A stretch of 64,000 nt of DNA. It comes from Cinnamomum chago (Eukaryota; Streptophyta; Magnoliopsida; Laurales; Lauraceae). Each line of letters starts with the position of its first letter. Positions within the stretch are counted from its first letter, which is position 1. The DNA lies in assembly GCA_038049695.1 (NCBI GenBank), contig CP142456.1, positions 44,124,001-44,188,000 on the forward strand, in the 5' to 3' direction. The translations under genes were made by a program, and so were the position numbers. Shown one piece after another: positions 25,180-36,000 of this stretch. The notes beneath the pieces are model-generated. The model was not told where the DNA came from and did no database searches. It was given only the letters and a program-made list of their open reading frames with translations.

Positions 25180-25400
25180 CATAGTTGGTTCCGCAACCAA
25201 ACTATGATAGCCGTCGAGTTCCATAACCTGGCGCATTGTACGTTTAGTCCCGTGACCGAACTGGCTGGTTCCGTAACCGAGCCGAGATTTTCACCGAGTT
25301 CTGTAACTTGGCACTATATAGCTGGTTCTATAACCGAGTTGAAACCACTGAGTTCTGTAACAAGGTGTGCCTTAAACCGTTTTAAGGTCTTTCCTCACCT
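25180..25400. repeat. Interspersed 'gttc-gtaaccga' repeats
   Basis: Near-copies of CGAGTTCTGTAAC and GGTTCCGTAACCGA recur at roughly 20-45-base spacing inside the Tat element. The repeat starts more sparsely from about 24900. Confidence 0.65.
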
Positions 25401-25539
25401 CTCTAATGCTCTGTAGCAGTTAGGTAAGTAGGTAATTGCCGAGTTTCACAACTTGGCAAGAATTAGGGTTGTCGTGACTGAAACTGTCCGGGTCGTCGCT
25501 GGTGCTATCATCGAAGCCACTGTCAGAGCTGTCACGATT

Positions 25540-25910
25540 AAAATTATCCGAATTGTGGCTGGTGCTATCACCGACGCCATTGTCGAAGCTTTGTAAGTTG
25601 AGGCTGGTGCCGCCACCACGGCCTAATGCTAAAGTTGTGCAGCCGAGGCTGGTGCTGCCACCGAGGCTAATGCTAAAGCTGTGCAGCCGAGGCTGATGTT
25701 TCCACCAAGGCCGCTGTCGAAGCTTTGTAAGTCGAGGCTGGTGCTGCCACCGAGGCCTAATGCTGAAGCAGCCAAGGCTGGTGCTACCACAGAGGCCACT
25801 ACCGAAGCTTTGTAAGTCAAGGCTGGTGCTGCCACCGAAGCCACTCTTGAAGCTCATGGTTGAAGAGGCCAAGTTGAGGCTGGTGCTGCCACCGAGGCCA
25901 CAGCTGGAGC
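25540..25910. repeat. Tandem repeat rich in 'gaggctggtgctgccaccg'
   Basis: Units of roughly 45-75 bases contain GAGGCTGGTGCTGCCACCG and AAGCTTTGTAAGT. On the minus strand one frame reads as repeated GLGGSTSL. It lies between the gag remnant and the antisense gene of the Tat element. Confidence 0.8.
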
Positions 25911-26052
25911 TTCTATCGAGCTTGTGTTTCTGCCCAGCTGGTGCTATCACCGAGCTGAGACTCGAGGACGAAGGCTTTGTATGGCGAGTCAAGGAACTGT
26001 TTCCAAGGTCATCGTTTCTTATTTGGAGGATTTATCCCTCCCAGGCTCAAGC

Positions 26053-26677
26053 TCAAGCCTTGTCTTCTTGTTGTTTAATAACTTGGTACACCCTGGCCTT
26101 CAGTACTTTCACTGTGACCACGGGGAACCGAACTAGGTCCTTTCGAAGCTTGTTGCCTGGCAGTAGAGCTTGTCTGAAGGATGTGAGGGCCACTTCCTCA
26201 GCGGCGTCTTTCACTTGGCTGTAAACGGTCCAGCACCTTTTGGAGAACTGAGTAATGTTCTCAGTCCACCTCATTCTGATAGCCATGAGGTCGTCGTCTG
26301 TTTTTTGGATGACTCTGCGCGCCTGGAACCTTTCTATGAAGGAGTTTCGGAGCTGCCGCCAGCTCGAAACCAATCCCTCTGAGAGCACGCAGAACCACTT
26401 TAAAGGGATTAACGAGATCTGGCTATAGCTGGAGTTTTACCTCGTGGGGGAGGTCCCAACAGGGGAACACTCTGCTGAGGAAGAGCCGTTAGAAGGTTAT
26501 TTCGCCGGGGGGGAGGGGGGGTGCCGTCACCCCTTTCGACGATGAACCTGACTGAGCAACAGGTCCCTCTGCGCTTGCCGCATCAGACCTTCCCCAGGAT
26601 CTCCTCTGGCGGGGGACCGCTGGTGGTAGTGATGGGGCTTTTGAACGTCCTTCGTCGTTTCTGGCTTTTGGAGGCAT
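26053..26677 (-). mobile_element. gag remnant of the Tat element
   Basis: Downstream of the right LTR on the minus strand lies a Pro/Ser/Arg-rich start (MPPKARNDEGRSKAPSLPP), then a capsid-like block with WRQLRNSFIERFQARR, LMAIRMRWTENITQFSKRC and EEVALTSFRQALLPGNKL. This pattern is typical of retrotransposon gag (capsid) in the Tat lineage. It is only the first part of a gag gene, broken and not followed by pol. Confidence 0.7.
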
Positions 26678-27478
26678 GATTTTTGTGAATGTGGTTTGAA
26701 ATCTTTCCCCATAAACGGTGTCAATTGTAAGTGCCTAAATCTTACGGACTTTGATTAGGTGAGTATGAAACTCATAATATGTTGTTAAGCTTCTTTAAGA
26801 AAGATGGATCGCCTTAAAACCTGAAAGGGAAGGAGAAACAAGGATCAGAGACCCTGGCTGCCGTCAACCGGAGGCTCTCTGATGCCTAAGTTAGTGCTAT
26901 CACTGAACAAAGGATGAAGAAGAAAGACGAGTGTGCTTGTATTGGGTAGCATGGCATTGTATTGCATTATCCTGCGTACCTGAGAGGGGGTTCTTACCCT
27001 TGTATATAAGTGGAAGTTTCACTTGGCGCTCCTTTAGTGGGGTTAGGTGGAGGTACTGTTCTGTCCAATCATGAGATGACTTCTCATATCAATGTGGATG
27101 TGATCGATAAAGACGACCCCTTATCATTATCCGACGCCCATCTTGTCTTTCAGCACGTTCTACAACGTAGCCGTATGGAAGTACAATCATGATCTAGTAC
27201 TCATCTCTGTGGGCATACCGAGCTGAAGATGATACCGATATCAGAGTTGGACGCATCCTGACACTATTGCCTAGGTGCCTCATGCCGAGACCGAGGTGAG
27301 CCTAGCCGGTACTCTTACCAAGGCTAGCTCAAACTTGGTGTCAACTGGCACTGTTGCCAAGCTGGATGTATCTCGGCACTATTGCCGAGCTTGGACACCG
27401 AGATCGGGGTAAGCTAAGTTGGTATTGTTGCCGAGACTAGCTTAATCATGTTCTTAGGAAAACCCCCCACACAATATC

Positions 27479-28384
27479 CATCTAACCGTGTTAAGTGAAT
27501 GACAACTTAACCGCAAGCATAGTCTGAAAAATCTCCCTCATCATGCATAGATGGTGTTTGCATGTCGGGATGCCTTCCCTTGTAGCCTCAAAATCATGAG
27601 TCACACCATCAGTCCCTCCTATCGAGTCATTTTCATAATCCCAACTAAATGTTATACTAGATCAAGGTAGCATACCATAGCATACAAGCTTAATCAAGGT
27701 ATATAAAGAGAATGTTGAAAAAAAAAAGAAGTCTGGAGAGATTATCTCCCATCTGAACCATACATGGCACTATGAGAAAAATAATTGTGAATACATTTGA
27801 TTTCAACTTAATCTTGTACCCCTCCCAACCACCCACAGGGAAAAAGAAAGCTTCCTAGTGAAGGTTGTAGATGCAGAGGAAGCACGGATCTAAATGAGCT
27901 GGCTGCTACAAATGCAATAAGGACAGCGTCAGCTTGATTCAGGCACTGGTGTAGAAATCTGTTTCACTCGTCAAGATCCAGGGGCAATGATGGACACCCT
28001 GGATGTAGAAGATGATGATGGAGAATTGTAGATCTAGTGGAAGGAAGATTTATTGAAAGTTATTCCAATTGATATCTCATGTCTATATATAGCCCTTTGG
28101 GGCATGAGTGATAAGATCTCCATTCAAATTCAAATTGAGAGATGACAAGGATAATAGGTTTGATCAAACTCTTTTAATTTGAATTTGAATGGAGATATGA
28201 TAAAGATAGAGAGTTGGATAAAACTCAAATTATTCTTATCCATATCACCATGAGATTCTTTGTGAGTGTCTCTTTGTGGGTGGAGTGGGGTCCACCCACA
28301 TTTAAACACAAGTGGACCCCATCACAAATGCCAACACCTAGAATCTTCTTGCCCATTCTCGAGGCAACAGTTCTTTCGGGTCGA
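27479..28384. other. No recognisable gene; AT-rich and LTR-like sequence
   Basis: The stretch contains short chance frames only. Around 28010-28330 a TATA-containing, copia-LTR-like stretch ('tctatatatagccc', 'ggaccccat') precedes the hAT remnant, but its limits are not visible. Confidence 0.4.
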
Positions 28385-28675
28385 GTCAAACTATGAATGA
28401 GTTAATGGTGTATCTTCAAACTGATCCGGTTGACGTCCTAGAGGATGACGATGTTAGTTTCGACCTTTTGGCCTAGTGGAAAGCAAGTGAAACAATATTT
28501 TTTTACTTTCCGCCATGGCCCCTGATTTACCAACAATTTCCCTGTTTACGGTTGCATCGTAACAAACTTTTACTGTAGGTGGATGATTTATCAACGACAA
28601 GATAATGGGGTTATTGGAAGAAACAATGGAGTCACACGTGCCTACGAGATTGATTTTTTGCATAGAAAAAGAGGC
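28385..28675 (+). pseudogene. hAT transposase, C-terminal dimerisation region
   Basis: In the plus strand NELMVYLQTDPVDVLEDDDV is followed by SFDLLA.WKASE, then 'PPWPLIYQQFPCL', 'VDDLSTTR' and 'SHTCLRD.FFA'. These follow the order of the plant hAT dimerisation domain (EL..YL, D.L.WWK, LS.MARD.L.IPVS, VASE..FS..GRV, LRDW). Several stops (for example the first W of WWK) and frame slips make it a dead remnant. Only the last quarter of a transposase is present. Downstream, at about 28915-29000, GC-rich 'cacggcacggcc' motifs resemble a hAT subterminal region. Confidence 0.7.
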
Positions 28676-29449
28676 AAAACTTGATGCCAGATGACGAAAT
28701 GGACCATACTTATAAGTTTTATGTTTTTTTTCGTTTATAAATTTTATTTCAAGTAGGAAATTATCATCAAAGTTGTAAACTTTATTTCAATAAAATTATC
28801 GTACTTGCAAGATGTCCTTTTAATTTGTAAATCTTATACCATCAATGTTGGAAACTTTTTAAGAATTATCATCAAAATTGCAACTTTATTTCAATTTTTT
28901 AAAAGACATCGAAAAAAGAGGAAGCCCGTGGGCTAGGCCAACACGGCACGGCCGTCACATTTCACGGGCCGGTACAGGTGGGCCAGCAATTTTACAGGAC
29001 ATACCTTAAATCTCTAATCTAAGCGATGACACCAAACTTGATGTTGATTTGACTTTTATATTTATTTTAAAATATAAACGATAAATTATAAGCATTTCTA
29101 GCACGTAGAATGTCTCAAAACATATGACTCACCACTCCTTCGCGAATTATGTCCACTACCAGCTACACTGCACAAGTTTTATATAACACAACTCACTAAG
29201 TGATACGCAAACTAATTATTAACGGTGCAAGGTGGGTGGATGTAACCAAGAGGAACCATAACCATCATCAATCCAAGCCTACTACCAAACCACTCTAAGT
29301 AAGGGTCCTGTTTAAATCCGTTGTCAGATCTGAAGCGATGCGATTGTCAATGTCTCAGAACAGAAATTTCCAGCATCCGAATATGCAGTAAAACATTGAA
29401 ACTAATACAGCACCATTTGAAGCTCCCAACATAAATAGATTATCAGGAG

Positions 29450-29632
29450 AGAACAGCTCCTTACCTGAATGGTAAGGAGAGAGTTCCCACCTGGCTGCCC
29501 ATGGTTTGAACTTTGGGTACACCTCTTCTCGCTTGTGCGAGCTCCTTTCCCACTTGTACAGGCTTTCTTCCCACTTGAGTGGACTATCTTCCCGTGTGGG
29601 CTCTAAAAATTAATAATAATAATAAAAAAAAA
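29450..29632 (+). mobile_element. SINE with 13-bp target duplication
   Basis: AGATTATCAGGAG is duplicated at 29437-29449 and 29633-29645. The body ends in a TAA/A-rich tail (29611-29632). A B-box-like GGTTTGAACTTTGGG lies at about 29507. No coding frame is present. The perfect duplication and the tail are the signs of a LINE-dependent short element. The A box is weak, so the tRNA origin is less certain than for the SINE at 29941. Confidence 0.8.
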
Positions 29633-29940
29633 AGATTATCAGGAGCTGCCCTCACGAAATCCAAACCATAAGCAGAGCCCATCGTTGCATTTTTCACATT
29701 AGAAAAAGCTAGAACAAGGTCCGCCCAGCAACAATTTGTGAGAAATTGCAACCAGCACATACACGGGTGTCAGTTTGTAAGCAAGATTTACCACACGTAA
29801 TTAGGCGGAGACTGCATTATTACTCTGCTCAATGCATGTACCTATCCCAATTGAAAGTTGGTTGTCCGGTCCTCAATCTGTATCACTACATGATAACCAA
29901 TAAAGATCACAAACACCAGACATTCAAGGTTGGGTCATTG

Positions 29941-30124
29941 AAACCCCAAGGGGTAGCTCAGTTGGCCTAGGACTACGGTTTGCACCCGAAGGTTGTAGAT
30001 TCGAAACTGCACTACCACACTGGGGCTACAGGAGAGTTTACCCGGCTTCCCTCTGGGCCCGGAGGGATTAGTCCAACCCAAATGGTTGGGAACCCTCTGA
30101 TATCAAAAAAAAAAAAAAAAAAAA
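29941..30124 (+). mobile_element. tRNA-derived SINE with 15-bp target duplication
   Basis: AAGGTTGGGTCATTG is duplicated at 29926-29940 and 30125-30139. The head has an A box (TAGCTCAGTTGG) and a B box (GGTTGTAGATTCGAA) at tRNA-like spacing, then an unrelated body and a tail of more than 20 A. It lies about 450 bases beyond the eEF2 stop codon, outside the coding region. Confidence 0.92.
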
Positions 30125-30572
30125 AAGGTTGGGTCATTGGAAGCATTCAAGTCTTCAACATGCAAGTATGGCCATTAGAACAGGAACCAAATCTGTGAAA
30201 ATATGGGCCACAGTTGGTTATGCATATACCATAATCGGATACCCAATAGAATCTGCAAATGATTATTCACCAACTAGGGATGAATCCAAATACATTCCCA
30301 AACCCACATTTGCAACAATTGCCTACCACCACTGACCCACTTGCACGATCATCATGGGATGGATCAGCATTCTACAATCAGCATATACAAGATTTAAAAA
30401 GTATACTAGGAACTTTTAAATTTTGCATAGGTTCAACAAAAAATTATAACAAAGTAAATAAATATCATCAACTGCTCAAAATATAATCTCTACCAGAATC
30501 AAACTATAGCAAAATAGATTTAAGTAAAATATTTCAATAAAGTACTCCAAGGATCAGAATCAATTGGCCACC

Positions 30573-33013
30573 TCACAGCTTGTCTTCAAATTCAGAAAGT
30601 GGGGTCATCTGGTCCTTGAGACCCTTTCTCTTGCGAATTTCAGTCACAAGCTGCCCTGCCTGCGTCTGCGGATCCATAGGATCAGACGACATCATGTCCC
30701 AATGATCAAAGACACACTGTGGGAAGGCCTGCCCAGAGGTAGCTGCCCTCAAAGTGCCTGAAAACCCGAAAGACTCAATGACCGGCAAGTATGCTTTGAT
30801 GTTATAAAGAGGAGTCCCTTGCCTCTGCATCTCCTCAAATACATGGCCTCGCTTCTGGTTCAGAACACCATAGATACCGCCAAGAGCCTGTTCCGGGGCT
30901 TGAATCTCCACCAGATAAACCGGCTCAAAGAGCCTTGGTTTGGCAGTCAACTGAGATGCATAAATAACCCTCCTGGCTGTTGGGATGACCTGCCCACCAC
31001 CTCTATGGATCGCATCTGCATGAAGAACCACATCACAGACTTCAAAGCATATCCCACGCATGTTTTCTTCTGCCAGTGCACCTTCCTTGGATGCCCACTG
31101 AAATCCAGCCACAACCGAATCCTTGATCTCGTTAAGGTACTGAACTCCCTTACACATGTCGACAACCATGTTAGGTCCAGTAGTTTCAGGACCAAAACAC
31201 CATATCTTCTTTGCGAGATCCTTGTCCCAACCAAATTCCTCGGAAAGGATCTTGGCCCGGACTTTTGGATCATCCCTTGGTCCAATGCGGCCTTCATCAA
31301 TGGCCTCAGCAAGACCATCCTCCATGGGGCGGGCCTCCATGTACAGGCGGTTGTGTTTGTTTGGAGACTTACTCATCACGGTTCGACATGATTTCTCAAG
31401 AACTGTCTCCCGGAAAGAGACAACAGGTGGGGAGACATTAATTTCTGCACCACCCATGAAATCTTCCTGCAAATCTTTCAAGCAAATTTCTAGGTGGAGT
31501 TCTCCGGCACCTGCAATAATATGCTCACCAGACTCCTCAATCGTGCACACCACCATGGGATCCGACTTTGCCAGACGTTTCAGACCTTCTACAAGCTTAG
31601 GAAGATCAGAAGCAACCTTACATTGCACAGCAACACGAACTACAGGTGAAACAGAAAATTTCATTGCTCGAATCGGATGTGCATCAACTTCTTTTTCATT
31701 AGTCAGAGTAGCATTCTTGGTGATGAACTGATCTAATCCAACCATAGCAACAGTATTACCACAAGGCACATCCTCAACTGATTCCTGCCTCTTCCCCATC
31801 CAAATAACAGTTCTCTGCACACTCTTCACATATAGATCCTTCTTCTGGCCAGGAACATAGTTAGGCCCCATGATTCTCACCTTTGAACCAGTTGCAACCT
31901 TCCCAGAAAACACCCTTCCAAAGGCAAAGAACCTACCCTTATCTGCTGCTGGGATCATCTTTGAAACATAAAGCATCAGAGGCCCTTCAGGGTCACAGTT
32001 CCTGATAGCATTTGCATATATGTCGTCAAGAGGTCCCTCGTACAGGTTCTCCACACGATACCTCTGTGCCTTGGCAGGCGATGGGAGGTGGAAGATCATC
32101 ATTTCTAGCAAAGCCTTGCTAGCTGGCAGCCAAGTCTGCATGACCCGCTTCATCAATGCCTTCCCCATCAGTTCCTTCTCGTCGGACTTCATGGTGACAC
32201 CAAGCTTTTGTAGCATAGGCCATAGTTTGTCCTTCTGATCGGTCATGCATATGTTGATGATCTGCTTGATGGGCTCATAGCAAAATTGAACAAAGCCCCG
32301 CCTACATGTAGGGGAACCAGTATTCTTGCTCGTCCATTTTTTGGTAGCTGGATCGAAGTAATTTTCACCCCAAAGCCTCTCCATCATCTTGGTTTCATCA
32401 ACCCCAAATTTGGACGCATACATTTTTGCAAAGTTAGTGAGAGTGAAGGCCCAACCATGTAGACCAGCAGAGAAAGCAACAGTTCCTTTCTCAGGATAAA
32501 CCTGAACATCACCAAGTAAAGGATCTTCATATGTAGCCATGATGACGTTGGCATTTTCAATGACCCGTTGGAAGGTCTGATAGGCTTCCTCTCCTTCAAC
32601 CTGAAGCTCAAGGAAGCAACGATCCATCTTGTTCACAGTCAAGACTGGCCTGATCCTTTCTCCCAAGGCTTGTCGGAGAACTGTTTCAGTTTGGACACAG
32701 ACACCTTCAATGCAATCTACCACAACCAGTGCACCGTCTGTGATACGTAAGGCTGCAGTGACCTCAGAAGAGAAGTCAACATGCCCAGGGGAATCAATGA
32801 GGTTGATCAGATACTCATTCCCCATCCTTTCACCCTTGAAGTTCTTTACTTCTTCATCTGCCATCTCATAGTAAAGAGAGATGCCAGTGGATTTGATTGT
32901 GATGCCACGCTCTGCTTCATCCGCGCGTGTATCGGTCATCCGAACATCTCCTGCAACTTCTTGTGCAATAATACCAGCGGCCGCCACCAATGAATCAGTC
33001 AGGGTGGACTTGC
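30573..33013 (-). CDS. EF2: eEF2 exon 3 (most of the protein)
   Basis: The exon runs from the splice acceptor TTTGCAG (33020-33014) to TGA at 30575-30573. It encodes residues 31-843: end of the P-loop (KST), switch regions, domain II, the ribosome-translocation domains IV with the diphthamide histidine, and the C-terminus. The single exon of 2,441 bases is uninterrupted. AT-rich sequence with TTTATTGAAA-like signals follows the stop at about 30500-30540 and probably holds the poly(A) signal. Confidence 0.97.
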
Positions 33014-36000
33014 CTGCAAATTCAGAAATAGGAGGTCAATGTTTCTGACACATCTATGCAGTGTACAGATCATGCTCCAATGGCATTTGGACCTGTGTAA
33101 ACAGCAACTAAGATTGTCCATTCGGTTTTGGGTAGAAAACCCAATATACATTCATAATGTGATTCAACAAAAATCATCAATGGATCTTCTTTTTTTTGGG
33201 GGTGGGGGGGCGGGCACAATGGGAACAAGCAGTTCAGATTGGAAAGTATTGAGTTATGCAGGACTATTCAATAAAAGGACCTTGCAGTCTTGTGTGCACG
33301 CAAAAAGAAAGATGCTTATAGGCAGTTATTTGCAGCAGAAAAAATTAGGGCATGTGGGCAAACTTGTCATATATTTAAAGTAATACATGCAAATGTGTCA
33401 CACAGTCAAAGTTTTATGGCAAACTTGTCGAAAAAGGTTCAAATTTTAAGCATTGAGAAAAACAAGAGGATGGTGTCTGGTGGAGAATGGGCTACTGTTG
33501 TGAGGAACAGGGGGCAGGAGAGGTTCATGTGCAGTGGGAAGATCTAATCTCAGTGTTTGCACTTCGTAGGTAACTTGCTAGAGTCTACTAAGGTGGAGAG
33601 GGTTAAGGCAGCATTTTCATCCTTGGGGAAGGTTATGGATGCATTCACCCCTGCCTATAGTAGAAGGATAGGTTTCTTTCTGTTCTGATTTAAAGAAATA
33701 AGGATAGCAATCAAAGCAGCTGAATCAACGAAGGCAGTTTGAGGGGAAGCAGACTAGTTGTCAACCTAGCTAAATTCAGGTGGAATTACAGGACCAGTAG
33801 TTGAAGGTTTCCAAAGCCAATCCAGGGGCCCCTGAGGTATTTTCAGATGTTCACAAGTCCTCTGGTTCTAATAGTGTTGCCCTCAACCATTCAGAGGGCA
33901 GCAAAGGGATAAAGATGTAGAGGCAGGTCATTAGCTATGCTGAGGCTGTTGAGGGAAAGAAAACTCAATGCATTTAAGTTAGCAGGGAGGTTATCTTCAG
34001 AAATACTCAGTGGCTTTCAAACAACCTAGTGGGGACAGAGGAAGGAACGAACCATATCCTCGATTTCAAGCTTATGTGATGTCTGGGGTATTACCGTACT
34101 AGCAATGTCAAGGTGGGCAGGCACCGTAGAGCAGTAGAAGCATCAGTGCGCAGATGGTGCAAGTTTTGTGAGATGTGGGGTTTCTGGTCTCTGAATGGAT
34201 GGTGGGGCGTTGATGATGATTGGCTGGGTTAGATTTCTGGATGATCGTGGATGGGTTTCTGGTAGGGCTAAGGGAGATGGGTTGGACGGTGGAGGAGGAT
34301 GCCGATGGGTAATGAGATGCGTGGACGATGACAAACCGGGGAAGACGATCGTTTCTCCGGCGACCGGATCTCGGCTCTGATGCCAATTTGGCGCAGCCCC
34401 GATCCGCAATTGAATAGTAGATCAATCTCCGAAAGGATTGATCGAATCCAACAAAGGGATTCCACACAAAAACAACAATCACAGCCATGAGCTCATGGGA
34501 ATAACTCACGTTAACTTGAATTAATTGAATAGAGCATAAACATTACAATAGGGTATCTTGTGTATATATAGAGTAGCATTGTTCCTAAATAAGCAATTAG
34601 GAAATATCTAATCCTAATCAGCATATAAATTTGAAAACAATCCTATTAAGCAAACTAAGCAATATTACTAATCTAGAAAATCAAAGAATCATGTGTAATA
34701 TGTGGACCCCATCAGGTGGGTCCATCAAGGCTTGCTGGTCCTGGTCTTGGATCGGGACCAGACTGCATCAAAACAGTTTGGCGCAGCCACGCCAAACCAA
34801 TGCATAGACAGTGTGTAATGCAGACTGAGAATCAGATGCCTAAGACAACTAATTGATTCATTGGTGACGTCTATTTGGTCGCAAGAAAAAGTTGGTGCAG
34901 ACCATTTGGTTCATTGGTGGTGTCTATTTGGCCACTCGCAAAAGTTGGTGCAGCCCCTCGGTTAGTGCGATTTAGAAGCCCCTCGGTGCTGCTTTGTTAG
35001 TCAACATTACTGTCTTGGTGAGCTGGTGTGGCCAATGAGGCATGTGTGGTGCTATGATGCTGATGCTTAGTGCTGTGTGCATGTGGTGGGGGTGTTGTTA
35101 TAGGCATGTCGTGTTGTGTCTTTAGGCCGGCCAGGTGCTGTGTGCATGTATCCAGGCTCATGCAGCAGAATACACCACACTCTGTGCATGCGGTGGGGGT
35201 GTAGTTATAGGCATGTCGTGTTGTGTCTTTAGGCCGGCCAGGTGCTGTGTGCGTGTATCCAGGCGCATGCAGCAGAATACACCACACAAGGCACACATTA
35301 ATGCCCATGTGCAGGAGCAGCCGACCCGTGCAGTGCGTGCTCTGGTGCGTGCTCTTAGGGCTACCTAAGAAGGCTGATCCCCTGGTGGGCTGTCCCATGG
35401 ACCAATGCATGCAGTGATGATGTGATTAACCCTGTATGACTTCCAAAGCACGAGTTAAGCACATGTAAGGCCTTGGTGGCCACAGTTGACCCTTGTGGTA
35501 CCGGGCCCGACAAGAGGACCAGTTGGATATTTTGGCTTACTCCCACACTTGTTGGCATTGCCAGATGGCTGAGTATGACTTGGCAGCCATATGGCAATGT
35601 GGTTGTGCAGTCGCTTGAGCAATTATGCATGAGAAAGGTTTTTATTCAAGCAGCTACTAAATGACTAGTGGTTGCATGGCAGGTTGCATGCAACCCAGAC
35701 AAACAACAGTCATGGGTAGTTTGTCCTGGTTGCTTTGGCAAGTACACATGGGCAGGCAGGCAGGCAGGCAGCCTCAATTGGCAGCCCATGATTGGTACAG
35801 ACTTCTTTAAATGCCTGCATGGTTGCAGAGATTTGCAGAGAAGACCTTAGAGAGAGTTGCATACAGTTGTTTTCTTTGTAAGGGAGTTGCTCCCAAAATT
35901 TTGATTAATAATAAAGAAAAGAAAGCTGGCTATATCATTCAAGAGTGATTGTTGTGTGCGGTGTATTCTGCCTCTCTTCAGTTTTTTGTGCTCTTGTGAG

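Larger units (their letters stand above)
21219..27473 (-). mobile_element. Tat-lineage Ty3/gypsy element, pol missing, with antisense gene
   Basis: The left LTR is 21219-21986 and the right LTR 26719-27473, both starting TGTAAGTGCCTAAATC and ending in a C tract plus ACACA. The target duplication ATATC is at 21214-21218 and 27474-27478. On the minus strand a primer-site region (TTGACACCGTTTATGGGG) and the start of gag follow the right LTR, and a purine tract (CTAGGGGGCAAT) precedes the left LTR. The interior holds a gag remnant, low-complexity repeats and an antisense gene; protease, reverse transcriptase and integrase are not seen. The LTRs are close in sequence, suggesting a fairly recent insertion. 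The element is broken. Confidence 0.85.

Noticed and set aside
25420-25992. 190-codon minus-strand frame rich in GLGGSTSL
   Set aside because: The frame follows from a tandem DNA repeat in the Tat element and has no known domain; it is recorded as a repeat only.
30819-31731. Plus-strand open frames of up to 191 codons
   Set aside because: They are antisense shadows of eEF2 exon 3 and share no family features.
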